Notes under the pieces: model-generated
Database searches by the model: none
What the model was told of the DNA's origin: nothing
Seen by the model: only the letters and a program-made list of their open reading frames with translations
Translations under genes and position numbers: made by a program
Part shown: one piece after another, positions 1 through 5,966 of the stretch
How positions within the stretch are numbered: position 1 is the first letter of the stretch
Layout: the number at the start of each line of letters is the position of its first letter
Source: Acidobacteriota bacterium
GTDB taxonomy: Bacteria > Acidobacteriota > Polarisedimenticolia > Gp22-AA2
Direction of reading: 5' to 3'
DNA: 6,062 nucleotides
NCBI GenBank assembly: GCA_016177515.1
Contig: JACOUZ010000206.1
Coordinates: 1-6,062 of the forward strand

Positions 1-1
1 G

Positions 2-472
2 ACGCAGGGGATCGGGGTCATCCTGGCCGAGACCGAGCAGGCCGCCCTCACCGTCCTCGAGACCTTCTGGAACCTGGGGATGAACATCCTGGTGCAGGAA
101 TTCATCGAGGAATCGGAGGGGCGCGACATCCGCGCCCTGGTCGTCGGCGACCGGGTGGTCACGGCCATGCGCCGGCAGGCCGGGATCGGCGAGTTCCGAT
201 CCAACGTGCATCGCGGCGGAACCGGGACCGTGGTGGACTTGCCGGAGAGCTACCGCACGGCCGCCCTGGAGGCGACCCGCGTCATGGGGCTTCAACTGGC
301 AGGTGTGGACATGCTCGAGTCGCAGGGCGGCCCGAAGGTCGTGGAGGTCAACTCCTCGCCCGGTTTCGAAGGCCTGGAGCGCTGGACGGGGGTTGACATC
401 GCCGCGGCGATCATCGAGTTCGCCGTGGCGTTCGCGCGCTCGTACCGGCGCAGGAAGAAGGCGGAGGCGTAG
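2..472 (+). CDS. rimK: RimK-type alpha-L-glutamate ligase, C-terminal half (5' end outside the window)
   Basis: The frame is open from base 2 and gives 156 residues to the TAG stop, about half of a RimK of roughly 300 residues. It is the C-terminal part of the ATP-grasp domain. Visible landmarks, numbered from the first visible codon, are TQGIGV (1-6), LVQEFI (30-35), GRDIRALVVG (40-49), the RimK signature FRSNVHRGG (65-73), GVDML (101-105) and EVNSSPGFEG (115-124). By family comparison D103, E115 and N117 would bind the Mg-ATP. RimK is cytoplasmic. In E. coli it adds glutamates to the C-terminus of ribosomal protein S6 using ATP; the target here is inferred. The close match to the E. coli-type signature argues against the lysine-biosynthesis relative LysX. 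The basic tail (RRRKK near 148-152) carries no known motif. The M14-like hydrolase gene starts 25 bases downstream on the same strand, suggesting co-transcription. Confidence 0.92.
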   Translation, partial: TQGIGVILAETEQAALTVLETFWNLGMNILVQEFIEESEGRDIRALVVGDRVVTAMRRQAGIGEFRSNVHRGGTGTVVDLPESYRTAALEATRVMGLQLAGVDMLESQGGPKVVEVNSSPGFEGLERWTGVDIAAAIIEFAVAFARSYRRRKKAEA

Positions 473-486
473 GCTCCGGAGAGCCC

Positions 487-492
487 AGGAGG
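487..492 (+). promoter_or_regulatory. Shine-Dalgarno AGGAGG of the M14-like hydrolase gene
   Basis: AGGAGG lies five bases before the ATG at 498. The hydrolase frame stays open far upstream, back into rimK, so this site is what fixes the start. The protein begins in family-like fashion from this codon. Confidence 0.85.
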
Positions 493-497
493 CCTGG

Positions 498-1505
498 ATG
501 GCGCTGCGCATCGGAGGGAAGGAGGTCCGCCGCGGGACGGTCGAGCAGATCTTCCTGAAAGTGAGCGAGTACTACACCTCGACCCCGGTCAACGTCCCGG
601 TGACCGTGATCCGCGGCGAGGAGAGGGGCCCTATCGTGTTCCTGACGGCCGCCATCCACGGCGACGAACTCAACGGGGTGGAGATCGTCCGCCGGGTCAT
701 GACGGGCTACACGCCGCGACAGCTCCGGGGCACCCTGATCTGCGTTCCGGTGATGAACCGGGTCGGGTTCCTGACCCACACCCGCTACCTGCCGGGGCGC
801 CGCGACCTGAACCGTTATTTCCCCGGCGATTCGCACGGGAACGCCGCCTCGCGGTACGCCCATACCCTGTTCACGGAGATCGTGGGCCCCTCGCGCTATG
901 GCGTGGACCTGCACACGGCCAGCGTCGGGCGGACCAACCTGCCCCACATCCGCGCCGACATGTCGTCGAAGAAAGTGCGCCGCATCGCCCGCGCCTTCGG
1001 CACGGAGATCATCATCGACTCCCCGGGTCCGCCTCGCACGCTGCGCGCCGCCGCCACCGCCGCCGGCGTGGCGACGATCATCTTCGAGGCGGGGGAGACC
1101 TTCCGCTTCCAGAGGAACATGGTGTCCCGGGGCGTCGGCGGAGTGCGCAACGTCCTCGCCGCGCTGAACATGACCGGTGACACCCGGAAGGAGCCGCGCT
1201 TCCGCGTCGTCGTGAAGGTGTCGGAGTGGGTGCGCTCGGTCAAGGGAGGCATCGCCGACATCCTGGTCCGGCCGGGGGAGATCATCTACGCCGGCGACGA
1301 GATCGCCTCGATCACCAATCCGTTCGGCCGCGAGGTGTCCATGGTCCGCTCGCCCCTGACCGGGCTCATCATCGGCATCACCACCATGCCAATGGTCAAC
1401 CCCGGCGACACGATCTGCCACGTGGCCAAGCTCGAGAAAACCCTGGCGACGGTGGAGAACTTCTGCATCACCGATTCGCACGGCAAGAAAATGCTTCTGT
1501 CTTGA
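498..1505 (+). CDS. Succinylglutamate desuccinylase/aspartoacylase family zinc hydrolase (M14-like), RimK-associated
   Basis: A complete protein of 335 residues. The zinc site is readable: HGDE (H54, E57) after a beta strand, and H139 in DLHTAS. RRDLNRYFPG (101-110) holds the family Asn-Arg pair that grips the substrate carboxylate (N105, R106). E197 in IFEAGE is the likely catalytic glutamate. From about 235 to 320 there is a beta-rich C-terminal domain (VKGG, RPGE, ITNPFG) of the biotinyl/lipoyl-like barrel type often seen in this family. Members cleave amide bonds of N-acyl amino acids such as N-succinylglutamate or N-acetylaspartate. This subgroup, often next to rimK, has no settled substrate, so astE should not be assigned; no arginine-succinyltransferase genes are present here. 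There is no signal peptide, so it is probably cytoplasmic. It sits 25 bases after rimK and 11 before mutL, consistent with an operon. Confidence 0.88.
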   Translation: MALRIGGKEVRRGTVEQIFLKVSEYYTSTPVNVPVTVIRGEERGPIVFLTAAIHGDELNGVEIVRRVMTGYTPRQLRGTLICVPVMNRVGFLTHTRYLPGRRDLNRYFPGDSHGNAASRYAHTLFTEIVGPSRYGVDLHTASVGRTNLPHIRADMSSKKVRRIARAFGTEIIIDSPGPPRTLRAAATAAGVATIIFEAGETFRFQRNMVSRGVGGVRNVLAALNMTGDTRKEPRFRVVVKVSEWVRSVKGGIADILVRPGEIIYAGDEIASITNPFGREVSMVRSPLTGLIIGITTMPMVNPGDTICHVAKLEKTLATVENFCITDSHGKKMLLS

Positions 1506-1511
1506 AAGGAG
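1506..1511 (+). promoter_or_regulatory. Shine-Dalgarno AAGGAG deciding the mutL GTG start
   Basis: AAGGAG lies five bases before GTG 1517 and begins just after the stop of the upstream gene. The mutL frame is open for almost 300 bases further upstream, where it is only a shadow of the hydrolase gene. This site, plus the fact that conserved MutL sequence (ILEPNVANQIAAGEV) begins right after the GTG, sets the start. Confidence 0.85.
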
Positions 1512-1516
1512 ACAGC

Positions 1517-3262
1517 GTGGGAACGATCCGGATTCTCGAGCCGAACGTGGCCAACCAGATTGCCGCCGGCGAGGTCGTCGAGCGCCCGGCGTCGGTGGTC
1601 AAGGAGCTCCTGGAGAACGCCCTGGACGCGGGTGCGTCCCGCGTGGATGTGTCCGTCGAGGGGGGCGGCGCGGACCGGATCGCGGTGGCCGACGACGGCT
1701 CGGGGATGGAGCGTGACGACGCCCTGCTGGCCTTCGAGCGGCACGCGACGAGCAAGATCCGCTCCGCCGCCGACCTGCAGGCGATCGGGAGCTACGGCTT
1801 CCGCGGCGAGGCCCTGCCGTCCATCGCCTCGGTGTCACGCCTGACCCTGACCACCTCCACGGGTGGAGCGCAGGGGACCCGGGTGCGCCTGCGGACGGGC
1901 AGGGTCCTCGCCGTCGAGCCGGCGCCGCACCCCCGGGGGACGACCGTGGAGGTGGAGGGCCTGTTCCACAACGCACCGGCGCGGCGCAAGTTCCTGCGCT
2001 CGGCGGCCACGGAGGCAGCGCACCTCACGGCGATCCTGACCCGGATCGCCGCCGCCCGTCCCGGCATCGCCTTCTCCCTCAAGTCCGGCGGGCGCGATTT
2101 GGTTTCGTGGCCGGCCGCCTCCGACTACCGGGAGCGCGTGGCGCAGATCGCCGGAAGGACCGACGCCCCCCGGCTCGTCGCGGTCGAGCGGCGGGTCGCG
2201 ACGATGCGCGTCATCGGTCTTGCATCGGGCCCGTCCCTGAGCCGGTCCACCTCCTCGGACCAGAACCTGTTCGTGAACGGACGTCCGATCCGCGACCGGC
2301 GTCTTTTGCACTCCATCCAGGCGGCCTATGCCACGCTCCTCCCGAGGGGGAGATATCCGGTCCTCTACCTGTTTCTCGAGATCCCGGCGGAGGAGGTGGA
2401 CGTCAATGTCCATCCCGCCAAGGCGGAAGTGCGATTCCTGAAGCCGGCTGCGGTGCACGACCTGGTGCGCGACGCGCTCCTCGAAGCCCTGGGTGTCAGC
2501 CGGCCGTTCTACAGGCTGGCGCCCTTCCGGGCGGGCGTGGCCGAGTCCTTCCCGGCAGGCCCTCCGAGGGGCGCCTCGATCGGTCCGCCGCCGGCCGAGG
2601 GGATGGCACCGCCGCCCGCTGGGCCGATCGCAGATCGGCCGGTTGCCGGGGGTGATCGCACGGCGGGAGCGGCGCTCTTCGAGGCGGTCTCGATGGCGCC
2701 TTTGGCGCAGTTCCGGGACACCTACATCCTGGCGTCCGCCCCCGACGGCCTGGTCATCGTCGACCAGCACGCGGCCCACGAGCGCGTCCTGTACGAGCGG
2801 TTCATGGCCCAGAGCCGCGCCGGCAGGATTGCAACGCAGCGACTCCTGTTCCCCGCGACGGTCGAGGTGGCTCCGGCGGAGCACCTGGCGTTCATGGAAT
2901 CGCGCGCCGCCCTGGAGGAACTCGGCTTCGGCATCGCACCGTTCGGTGACGACACCCTGGTGGTCGATGAAATCCCCGCCTTCGTGCCGTCCGGCGCCAT
3001 GGCGCGCCTGGTGCGCGAGCTGCTTCGCGAAATCCTGGAGTGGAGCCGGGTGGAAGGAATCGACCGGTTGCGCCAGCGGATTATCGCGACCGCCGCATGC
3101 CACGCCGCGGTCACCGCCAACCATCCGCTGGATGCCCCGAGGATGCGGGCCATCGTCAGCGACCTCATGATCACCGACATGCCGATGACCTGCCCGCACG
3201 GCCGCCCCGTCCTCCTCAGGCTCAGTCTCGAGCACCTGGAGCGGGAGTTTCACCGGAAATGA
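1517..3262 (+). CDS. mutL: DNA mismatch repair protein MutL, endonuclease-proficient type
   Basis: A complete protein of 581 residues, slightly short for the family (about 600-630). MutL is an ATPase that couples MutS mismatch recognition to strand removal. The N-terminal GHKL ATPase is intact: IAAGEV (15-20), KELLENALDAGA (29-40; E30 catalytic, N34 binds Mg), DDGSGM (59-64), RHATSK (75-80) and GFRGEAL (94-100). Transducer-domain motifs are FVNGRPI (252-258) and VNVHPAK (296-302). A Pro/Gly/Ala-rich linker spans about 335-395. The C-terminal domain has DQHAAHERVLYE (416-427), an exact match to the metal-binding endonuclease motif, plus ACH (527-529) and CPHGRP (559-564). These match the zinc ligands known in Bacillus MutL. 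QRLLFP (441-446) resembles the beta-clamp-binding motif. E. coli MutL lacks this nuclease site and relies on MutH, so a MutH-independent pathway is expected. mutS is not in the window. Confidence 0.97.
   Translation: MGTIRILEPNVANQIAAGEVVERPASVVKELLENALDAGASRVDVSVEGGGADRIAVADDGSGMERDDALLAFERHATSKIRSAADLQAIGSYGFRGEALPSIASVSRLTLTTSTGGAQGTRVRLRTGRVLAVEPAPHPRGTTVEVEGLFHNAPARRKFLRSAATEAAHLTAILTRIAAARPGIAFSLKSGGRDLVSWPAASDYRERVAQIAGRTDAPRLVAVERRVATMRVIGLASGPSLSRSTSSDQNLFVNGRPIRDRRLLHSIQAAYATLLPRGRYPVLYLFLEIPAEEVDVNVHPAKAEVRFLKPAAVHDLVRDALLEALGVSRPFYRLAPFRAGVAESFPAGPPRGASIGPPPAEGMAPPPAGPIADRPVAGGDRTAGAALFEAVSMAPLAQFRDTYILASAPDGLVIVDQHAAHERVLYERFMAQSRAGRIATQRLLFPATVEVAPAEHLAFMESRAALEELGFGIAPFGDDTLVVDEIPAFVPSGAMARLVRELLREILEWSRVEGIDRLRQRIIATAACHAAVTANHPLDAPRMRAIVSDLMITDMPMTCPHGRPVLLRLSLEHLEREFHRK
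2622..2640 (+). repeat. Perfect 8-bp hairpin inside the mutL linker region
   Basis: Arms GGCCGATC (2622-2629) and GATCGGCC (2633-2640) are perfect inverse complements around a three-base loop. It encodes GPIADRP, around residue 372, in the low-complexity linker between the ATPase and nuclease domains. The structure would be very stable in RNA. There is no T tract after it, so it is not a normal terminator. It may be chance in GC-rich, weakly constrained sequence. Confidence 0.6.
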
Positions 3263-3278
3263 CGGGTCCTTGACGCCG

Positions 3279-3302
3279 AAGTGCCTGTCGACCAAGGCAC
3301 TT
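3279..3302. repeat. Perfect inverted repeat between mutL and the transglycosylase gene
   Basis: AAGTGCCT (3279-3286) and AGGCACTT (3295-3302) are perfect inverse complements with an eight-base spacer, GTCGACCA. It begins 16 bases after the mutL stop and ends five bases before the proposed -35 box at 3308. It could be an RNA hairpin at the end of the mutL transcript, or a dimer-binding operator of the downstream promoter. The downstream arm is followed by GGGCG and not by a T run, so a classical intrinsic terminator is not supported. Confidence 0.6.
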
Positions 3303-3307
3303 GGGCG

Positions 3308-3336
3308 TTGCCTGCCCGGAGGGATCACCGTATAAT
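3308..3336 (+). promoter_or_regulatory. Sigma70-like promoter of the lytic transglycosylase gene
   Basis: The -10 box is a consensus TATAAT at 3331-3336. A weak -35 box, TTGCCT (3308-3313), precedes it at exactly 17 bases. Transcription would start near 3342-3344, only a few bases before the ATG at 3347. AT-rich hexamers of this kind stand out in such GC-rich DNA. The -35 assignment is the weaker half. Confidence 0.6.
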
Positions 3337-3346
3337 CCGGGCACGC

Positions 3347-4129
3347 ATGCGCCGACGGAAAACGGTTCCATGGCGTATCCATCCGGTCTGGCTGGCCCTG
3401 TCAATCGTCGGCGTCAGCCTTGCGGAGATCCGCGCCGACACCGCCCTGCTGCGCAACGGCCGATCCCTGTCCGTCTCCGATTTTCGCAGGGAGGGCGACC
3501 GGATCGTCCTGACCATGGAGGGGGGCGGACAAATCGCCCTGCTCCACGACCAGGTCGTCGCGATCCGCCGGGACCCCGTCGAGCCACAGGTTTCGCCGCC
3601 CGCCCCGTTCATCCAGCCGTCGTCGCCGGACGGGACGTCCATCGCCACGCCCCCCTTCGGCGAGCCCGTGCTTGCGCCCGGCCCGCCGGGAGGAGCCGCG
3701 GCACCGCAGGAGGAGGGCCCGATCGAGATCGGACCGGGGGCGGTGTTCGATCGCCTGGCGCTGCGCGATCTGGCCTCACGAATCGCCCGCAGGCACCGCG
3801 TCGACGAGGCGCTGGTCCTCGCCGTGATCGAGGTGGAATCGCGCTACGACGCCTTCGCCGTGTCGCCGCGCGGCGCCATGGGGCTGATGCAGCTCATGCC
3901 GCAGACCGCGGCGCGCTTCGCAGTCGCCAATGCCTTCAACCCGGTCGAGAACGTCGACGGCGGAGTGCGCTACCTGAAGGAGCTCCTCGAACGATACAGC
4001 GGACAGGTCCGCCTCGCTCTGGCTGCGTACAACGCGGGCGAACAGGCGGTCGACCGCTTCGGAGGGATCCCTCCCTTCCGCGAGACCGAGCAATACGTGG
4101 TGCGGGTGACGCGGGCCCTGGCTCGCTAG
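3347..4129 (+). CDS. Secreted lytic transglycosylase (SLT domain) with N-terminal beta-type module
   Basis: 260 residues from this ATG. These enzymes cleave the MurNAc-GlcNAc bond of peptidoglycan to form 1,6-anhydro ends. Residues 1-26 form a signal peptide: RRRK, then a hydrophobic stretch from W15 to A26, with a probable cut after SLA. There is no lipobox cysteine, so a periplasmic location is inferred. Residues 32-75 (LLRNGRSL, REGDRIVL, GGGQIAL) look like a small beta module; 77-130 are a Pro/Gly-rich linker. The catalytic domain (about 135-260) shows IEVESRYD with catalytic E164, SPRGAMGLMQLMP (173-185) and AYNAGE (227-232), the Slt/MltC-type family 1 pattern. The frame extends upstream to a GTG at 3281, but ATG 3347 gives the signal peptide directly and has a promoter just before it. 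No Shine-Dalgarno is suitably spaced; GGAGGG at 3318 is too far away. It is convergent with the TPR gene. Confidence 0.9.
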   Translation: MRRRKTVPWRIHPVWLALSIVGVSLAEIRADTALLRNGRSLSVSDFRREGDRIVLTMEGGGQIALLHDQVVAIRRDPVEPQVSPPAPFIQPSSPDGTSIATPPFGEPVLAPGPPGGAAAPQEEGPIEIGPGAVFDRLALRDLASRIARRHRVDEALVLAVIEVESRYDAFAVSPRGAMGLMQLMPQTAARFAVANAFNPVENVDGGVRYLKELLERYSGQVRLALAAYNAGEQAVDRFGGIPPFRETEQYVVRVTRALAR

Positions 4130-4157
4130 GAGCCTGTCCGGGCACCGGCCTCCCGGG

Positions 4158-5642
4158 TCAGGGCGCGCAACGCCCGTGCGGCGGCACACCCTCCTGCATC
4201 TCCAGCAGGGCCCGGTCCACCGAGCGGAAGTGTCGCACTTCGCTGGCCGCCTGGAAGTGAGCGCGGGCCGCCTGGGGGCGCCCCAGGGCTTTCGCGCACA
4301 GCCCGCGGTAGAGCGCCATCCAGCCCGACATCCAGGGGGGCGGGTCCTGGGCCCGCTCGGACGCGGCGGCCATGGCGCGATCGGCCTCCGCGTAGCGGCC
4401 GGCAAGGAAGTGCAGGCGGCCCGAGAGGAAATACGGCAGGGGGCTGAGGGGGAAAGCCTCGGCGGCCGCCGCCAGAATACTCAGGGCCTCCGGGTTGCGC
4501 CCTTCGGCCTGCGCGCCGAGGGCCGCCCGCACTCGATCCGGCAAGGGCGCGTCCAAGGGGGACGGCGGGTCGATCTCCGCACCTCTCCGGAGGGGGATCT
4601 CGCGCGCCAGGCGTTCGATCACCTGGCGCTCGCGTTGCGGCAGGACGGCCGGGTCTCCCGCCTCGAGCGCGACTTTCTCCGCTCTCTCCAGTCGCCAGTC
4701 GGACGCCAGGGCGTCCGCCAGGTAAACCCGCAGGGTGCGGCGCTGAATCTGGCGCGCCGGCCCGGGGCCGGCTGCCGCCGCCAGGGCCGACTCCAGATCG
4801 CGCACGGCTTCGGGGTACTCTCCCAGCCGCATCTCGAGCGCGGCAATCGAGCCGTGAATCAAGGGCGAATCCGGGTTTCTCTTGAGTGCCTCCTGGAGAT
4901 GGGCCCGTGCGTCCCCGTAGCAGCGCTCGTCCCGGTGGCCGCAGATCAACGCCAGGAGGAGGCGGGCGTCGGCGCTGAAATAGCCGTCGGAGGCGGCCAC
5001 CGTCTTCAGCTGCCGGAGCCCCAGCTCCGCGCCGCCGCGCGGCATGAACAGGAGCCCACGCGCCAGGCCCGGAATCCTGTCGGTATAGTAGTTGTAGGCG
5101 CCCAGGCCGAACAGGGCGTCGGCGCAGGCGGGATCGACCGCGAGCGCCGCCTCCAGCTTCTTCTTGCCGCGCCTGGCCTCCTGCGCCGCCTTGAAGAAAT
5201 TCCGGCGCACGGCCTCGACCTGTGATCGCAGGATGTGCACGGTTCCGACCGCGACCAGGACGCGCCGGTCGCGCGGGTCCTGTTCCAGAAGGCGCTCGCC
5301 GGCCATCACCGCTCCCTCCACCGCGGCGAGGAAGGGGGCGTCCCAGGAACGATCGCCCCGGTCTTCGAGCGTGCGCCACCAGTAGGTAAAGGCGATGAAC
5401 AGCTGCGGGTCGGGGTCATTCGGAGCGGCGCGGGCCGCGGCGCGAAAGCGCGTCTCCGCCCTTTCGTAGAGCCCGTCGTGGAGGTCCTTCAATCCGGAGC
5501 GGAGGATCGCCCCGGCGTCGGGCGGGATGGAGGTCGCGGAGGCACCGGGGGCTGCGGCGACCACGATCGCCAGGACCGCGGCGGCGCGGCGGCAGGCGCG
5601 CGGACGTGACACGCAGAATCGCGACACGAAACCCACTCGCAC
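4158..5642 (-). CDS. Predicted exported tetratricopeptide-repeat protein of unknown function
   Basis: About 494 residues from GTG 5642. An arginine-rich N-terminus, a hydrophobic stretch (AAAVLAIVVAAA, 20-31) and ASA at 34-36 form a Sec-type signal peptide, so the protein is probably periplasmic. TPR-like helix pairs are recognisable at about 45-78 (GLYERAETRFRAAARAAPND), 235-285 (LGEYPEAVRDLESAL), 386-433 (AGRYAEADRAMAAASERA) and 434-470. The central part, GAYNYYTDRIPG (181-192) followed by MPRGGAELGLRQL, is a conserved-looking block more specific than TPRs. TPR proteins normally scaffold protein contacts; no catalytic site is visible and the partner is unknown. The start is uncertain. GTGs at 5636, 5627 and 5612 also fit; ATG 5729 has AGGA eight bases upstream but would put about 50 extra residues before the hydrophobic core. 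The frame remains open to 6053 but that part looks non-coding. It converges with the transglycosylase gene, leaving 28 bases. Confidence 0.8.
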   Translation of the reverse strand: MRVGFVSRFCVSRPRACRRAAAVLAIVVAAAPGASATSIPPDAGAILRSGLKDLHDGLYERAETRFRAAARAAPNDPDPQLFIAFTYWWRTLEDRGDRSWDAPFLAAVEGAVMAGERLLEQDPRDRRVLVAVGTVHILRSQVEAVRRNFFKAAQEARRGKKKLEAALAVDPACADALFGLGAYNYYTDRIPGLARGLLFMPRGGAELGLRQLKTVAASDGYFSADARLLLALICGHRDERCYGDARAHLQEALKRNPDSPLIHGSIAALEMRLGEYPEAVRDLESALAAAAGPGPARQIQRRTLRVYLADALASDWRLERAEKVALEAGDPAVLPQRERQVIERLAREIPLRRGAEIDPPSPLDAPLPDRVRAALGAQAEGRNPEALSILAAAAEAFPLSPLPYFLSGRLHFLAGRYAEADRAMAAASERAQDPPPWMSGWMALYRGLCAKALGRPQAARAHFQAASEVRHFRSVDRALLEMQEGVPPHGRCAP

Positions 5643-5789
5643 AAGCCGCAGCCTATCATAGCGCCGGACCGCTTCCTTCCGTCGCCCCTGGATTTCAGTC
5701 AGCGCCGCTGCGCCGCCCGTCGAGGGCATGACAGGTGTCCTCACACTGGTCAGGGTCCGGGCCCCCGGGTGGCGCCGTTCGGACATCCC

Positions 5790-5818
5790 GTTACAATTTC
5801 CGTCGCTCGCGATGCCAA
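5790..5818 (-). promoter_or_regulatory. Candidate promoter for the TPR gene
   Basis: On the minus strand TTGGCA (5818-5813) is followed after 17 bases by TGTAAC (5795-5790), giving five and four matches to the sigma70 hexamers. A transcript would start near 5783. A second possible -10, TATGAT at 5660-5655, lies 12 bases before GTG 5642 but has no recognisable -35. Neither is certain. Confidence 0.3.
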
Positions 5819-5955
5819 AAGCGTTCCGCGCCTGGTTCAGGCGGCCTGTTGCAGGATCGTCATTCCCGCAAGATCCTGATCGGCCGCGGGTTCGGAGATC
5901 GGGAGCGGGCGGTGGGCGTGGAACGCTTCTTGCTGCTCTTCTGGACACGTCAAGC

Positions 5956-5961
5956 AGGAGG
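5956..5961 (+). promoter_or_regulatory. Shine-Dalgarno AGGAGG of the response-regulator gene
   Basis: AGGAGG lies five bases before GTG 5967. It is the strongest reason to accept a GTG start for the short coding segment at the right edge. In the same frame there is a stop at 5877-5879 and no other ATG or GTG between it and 5967. Confidence 0.8.
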
Positions 5962-5966
5962 GCGGC

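Larger units (their letters stand above)
5643..5966. other. Divergent intergenic region between the TPR gene and the response-regulator gene
   Basis: About 324 bases with no convincing gene. Open frames here are short or are extensions of neighbouring frames, without recognisable protein sequence. It contains AT-richer islands (around 5787-5800 and 5811-5822) in otherwise GC-rich DNA, which is what divergent promoters look like. There is a 7-bp inverted repeat, CAGGATC (5852-5858) and GATCCTG (5872-5878), with a 13-base spacer. I could not find a clear promoter for the rightward gene; TACAAT at 5792-5797 is a fair -10 but lacks a -35 box. If the TPR protein starts at ATG 5729, the region is shorter. 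Confidence 0.6.

Noticed and set aside
498..1505. Assigning astE and an arginine-succinyltransferase pathway
   Set aside because: No other arginine catabolism genes are present, and the neighbour is rimK, which points to the RimK-associated subgroup of the family.
1226..1516. Upstream extension of the mutL frame overlapping the hydrolase gene
   Set aside because: The translated extension is His/Arg/Gly-rich shadow sequence. MutL homology and the Shine-Dalgarno both place the start at GTG 1517.
1835..3382. Long minus-strand open frame of about 515 codons opposite mutL
   Set aside because: It mirrors mutL, whose motifs are unmistakable. The predicted protein is rich in Arg, Gly and Pro without recognisable motifs, typical of antisense shadows in GC-rich DNA.
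4137..4157. Short GC stem (CCGGG/CCCGG) between the convergent genes as a shared terminator
   Set aside because: Only five pairs with a nine-base loop and no T run on either strand; such pairings are common by chance at this GC content.
4126..5379. Second minus-strand open frame of about 417 codons overlapping the TPR gene
   Set aside because: Its product is low-complexity Arg/Gly/Pro/Ala sequence. The other minus frame gives a signal peptide and TPRs, so this is a shadow.
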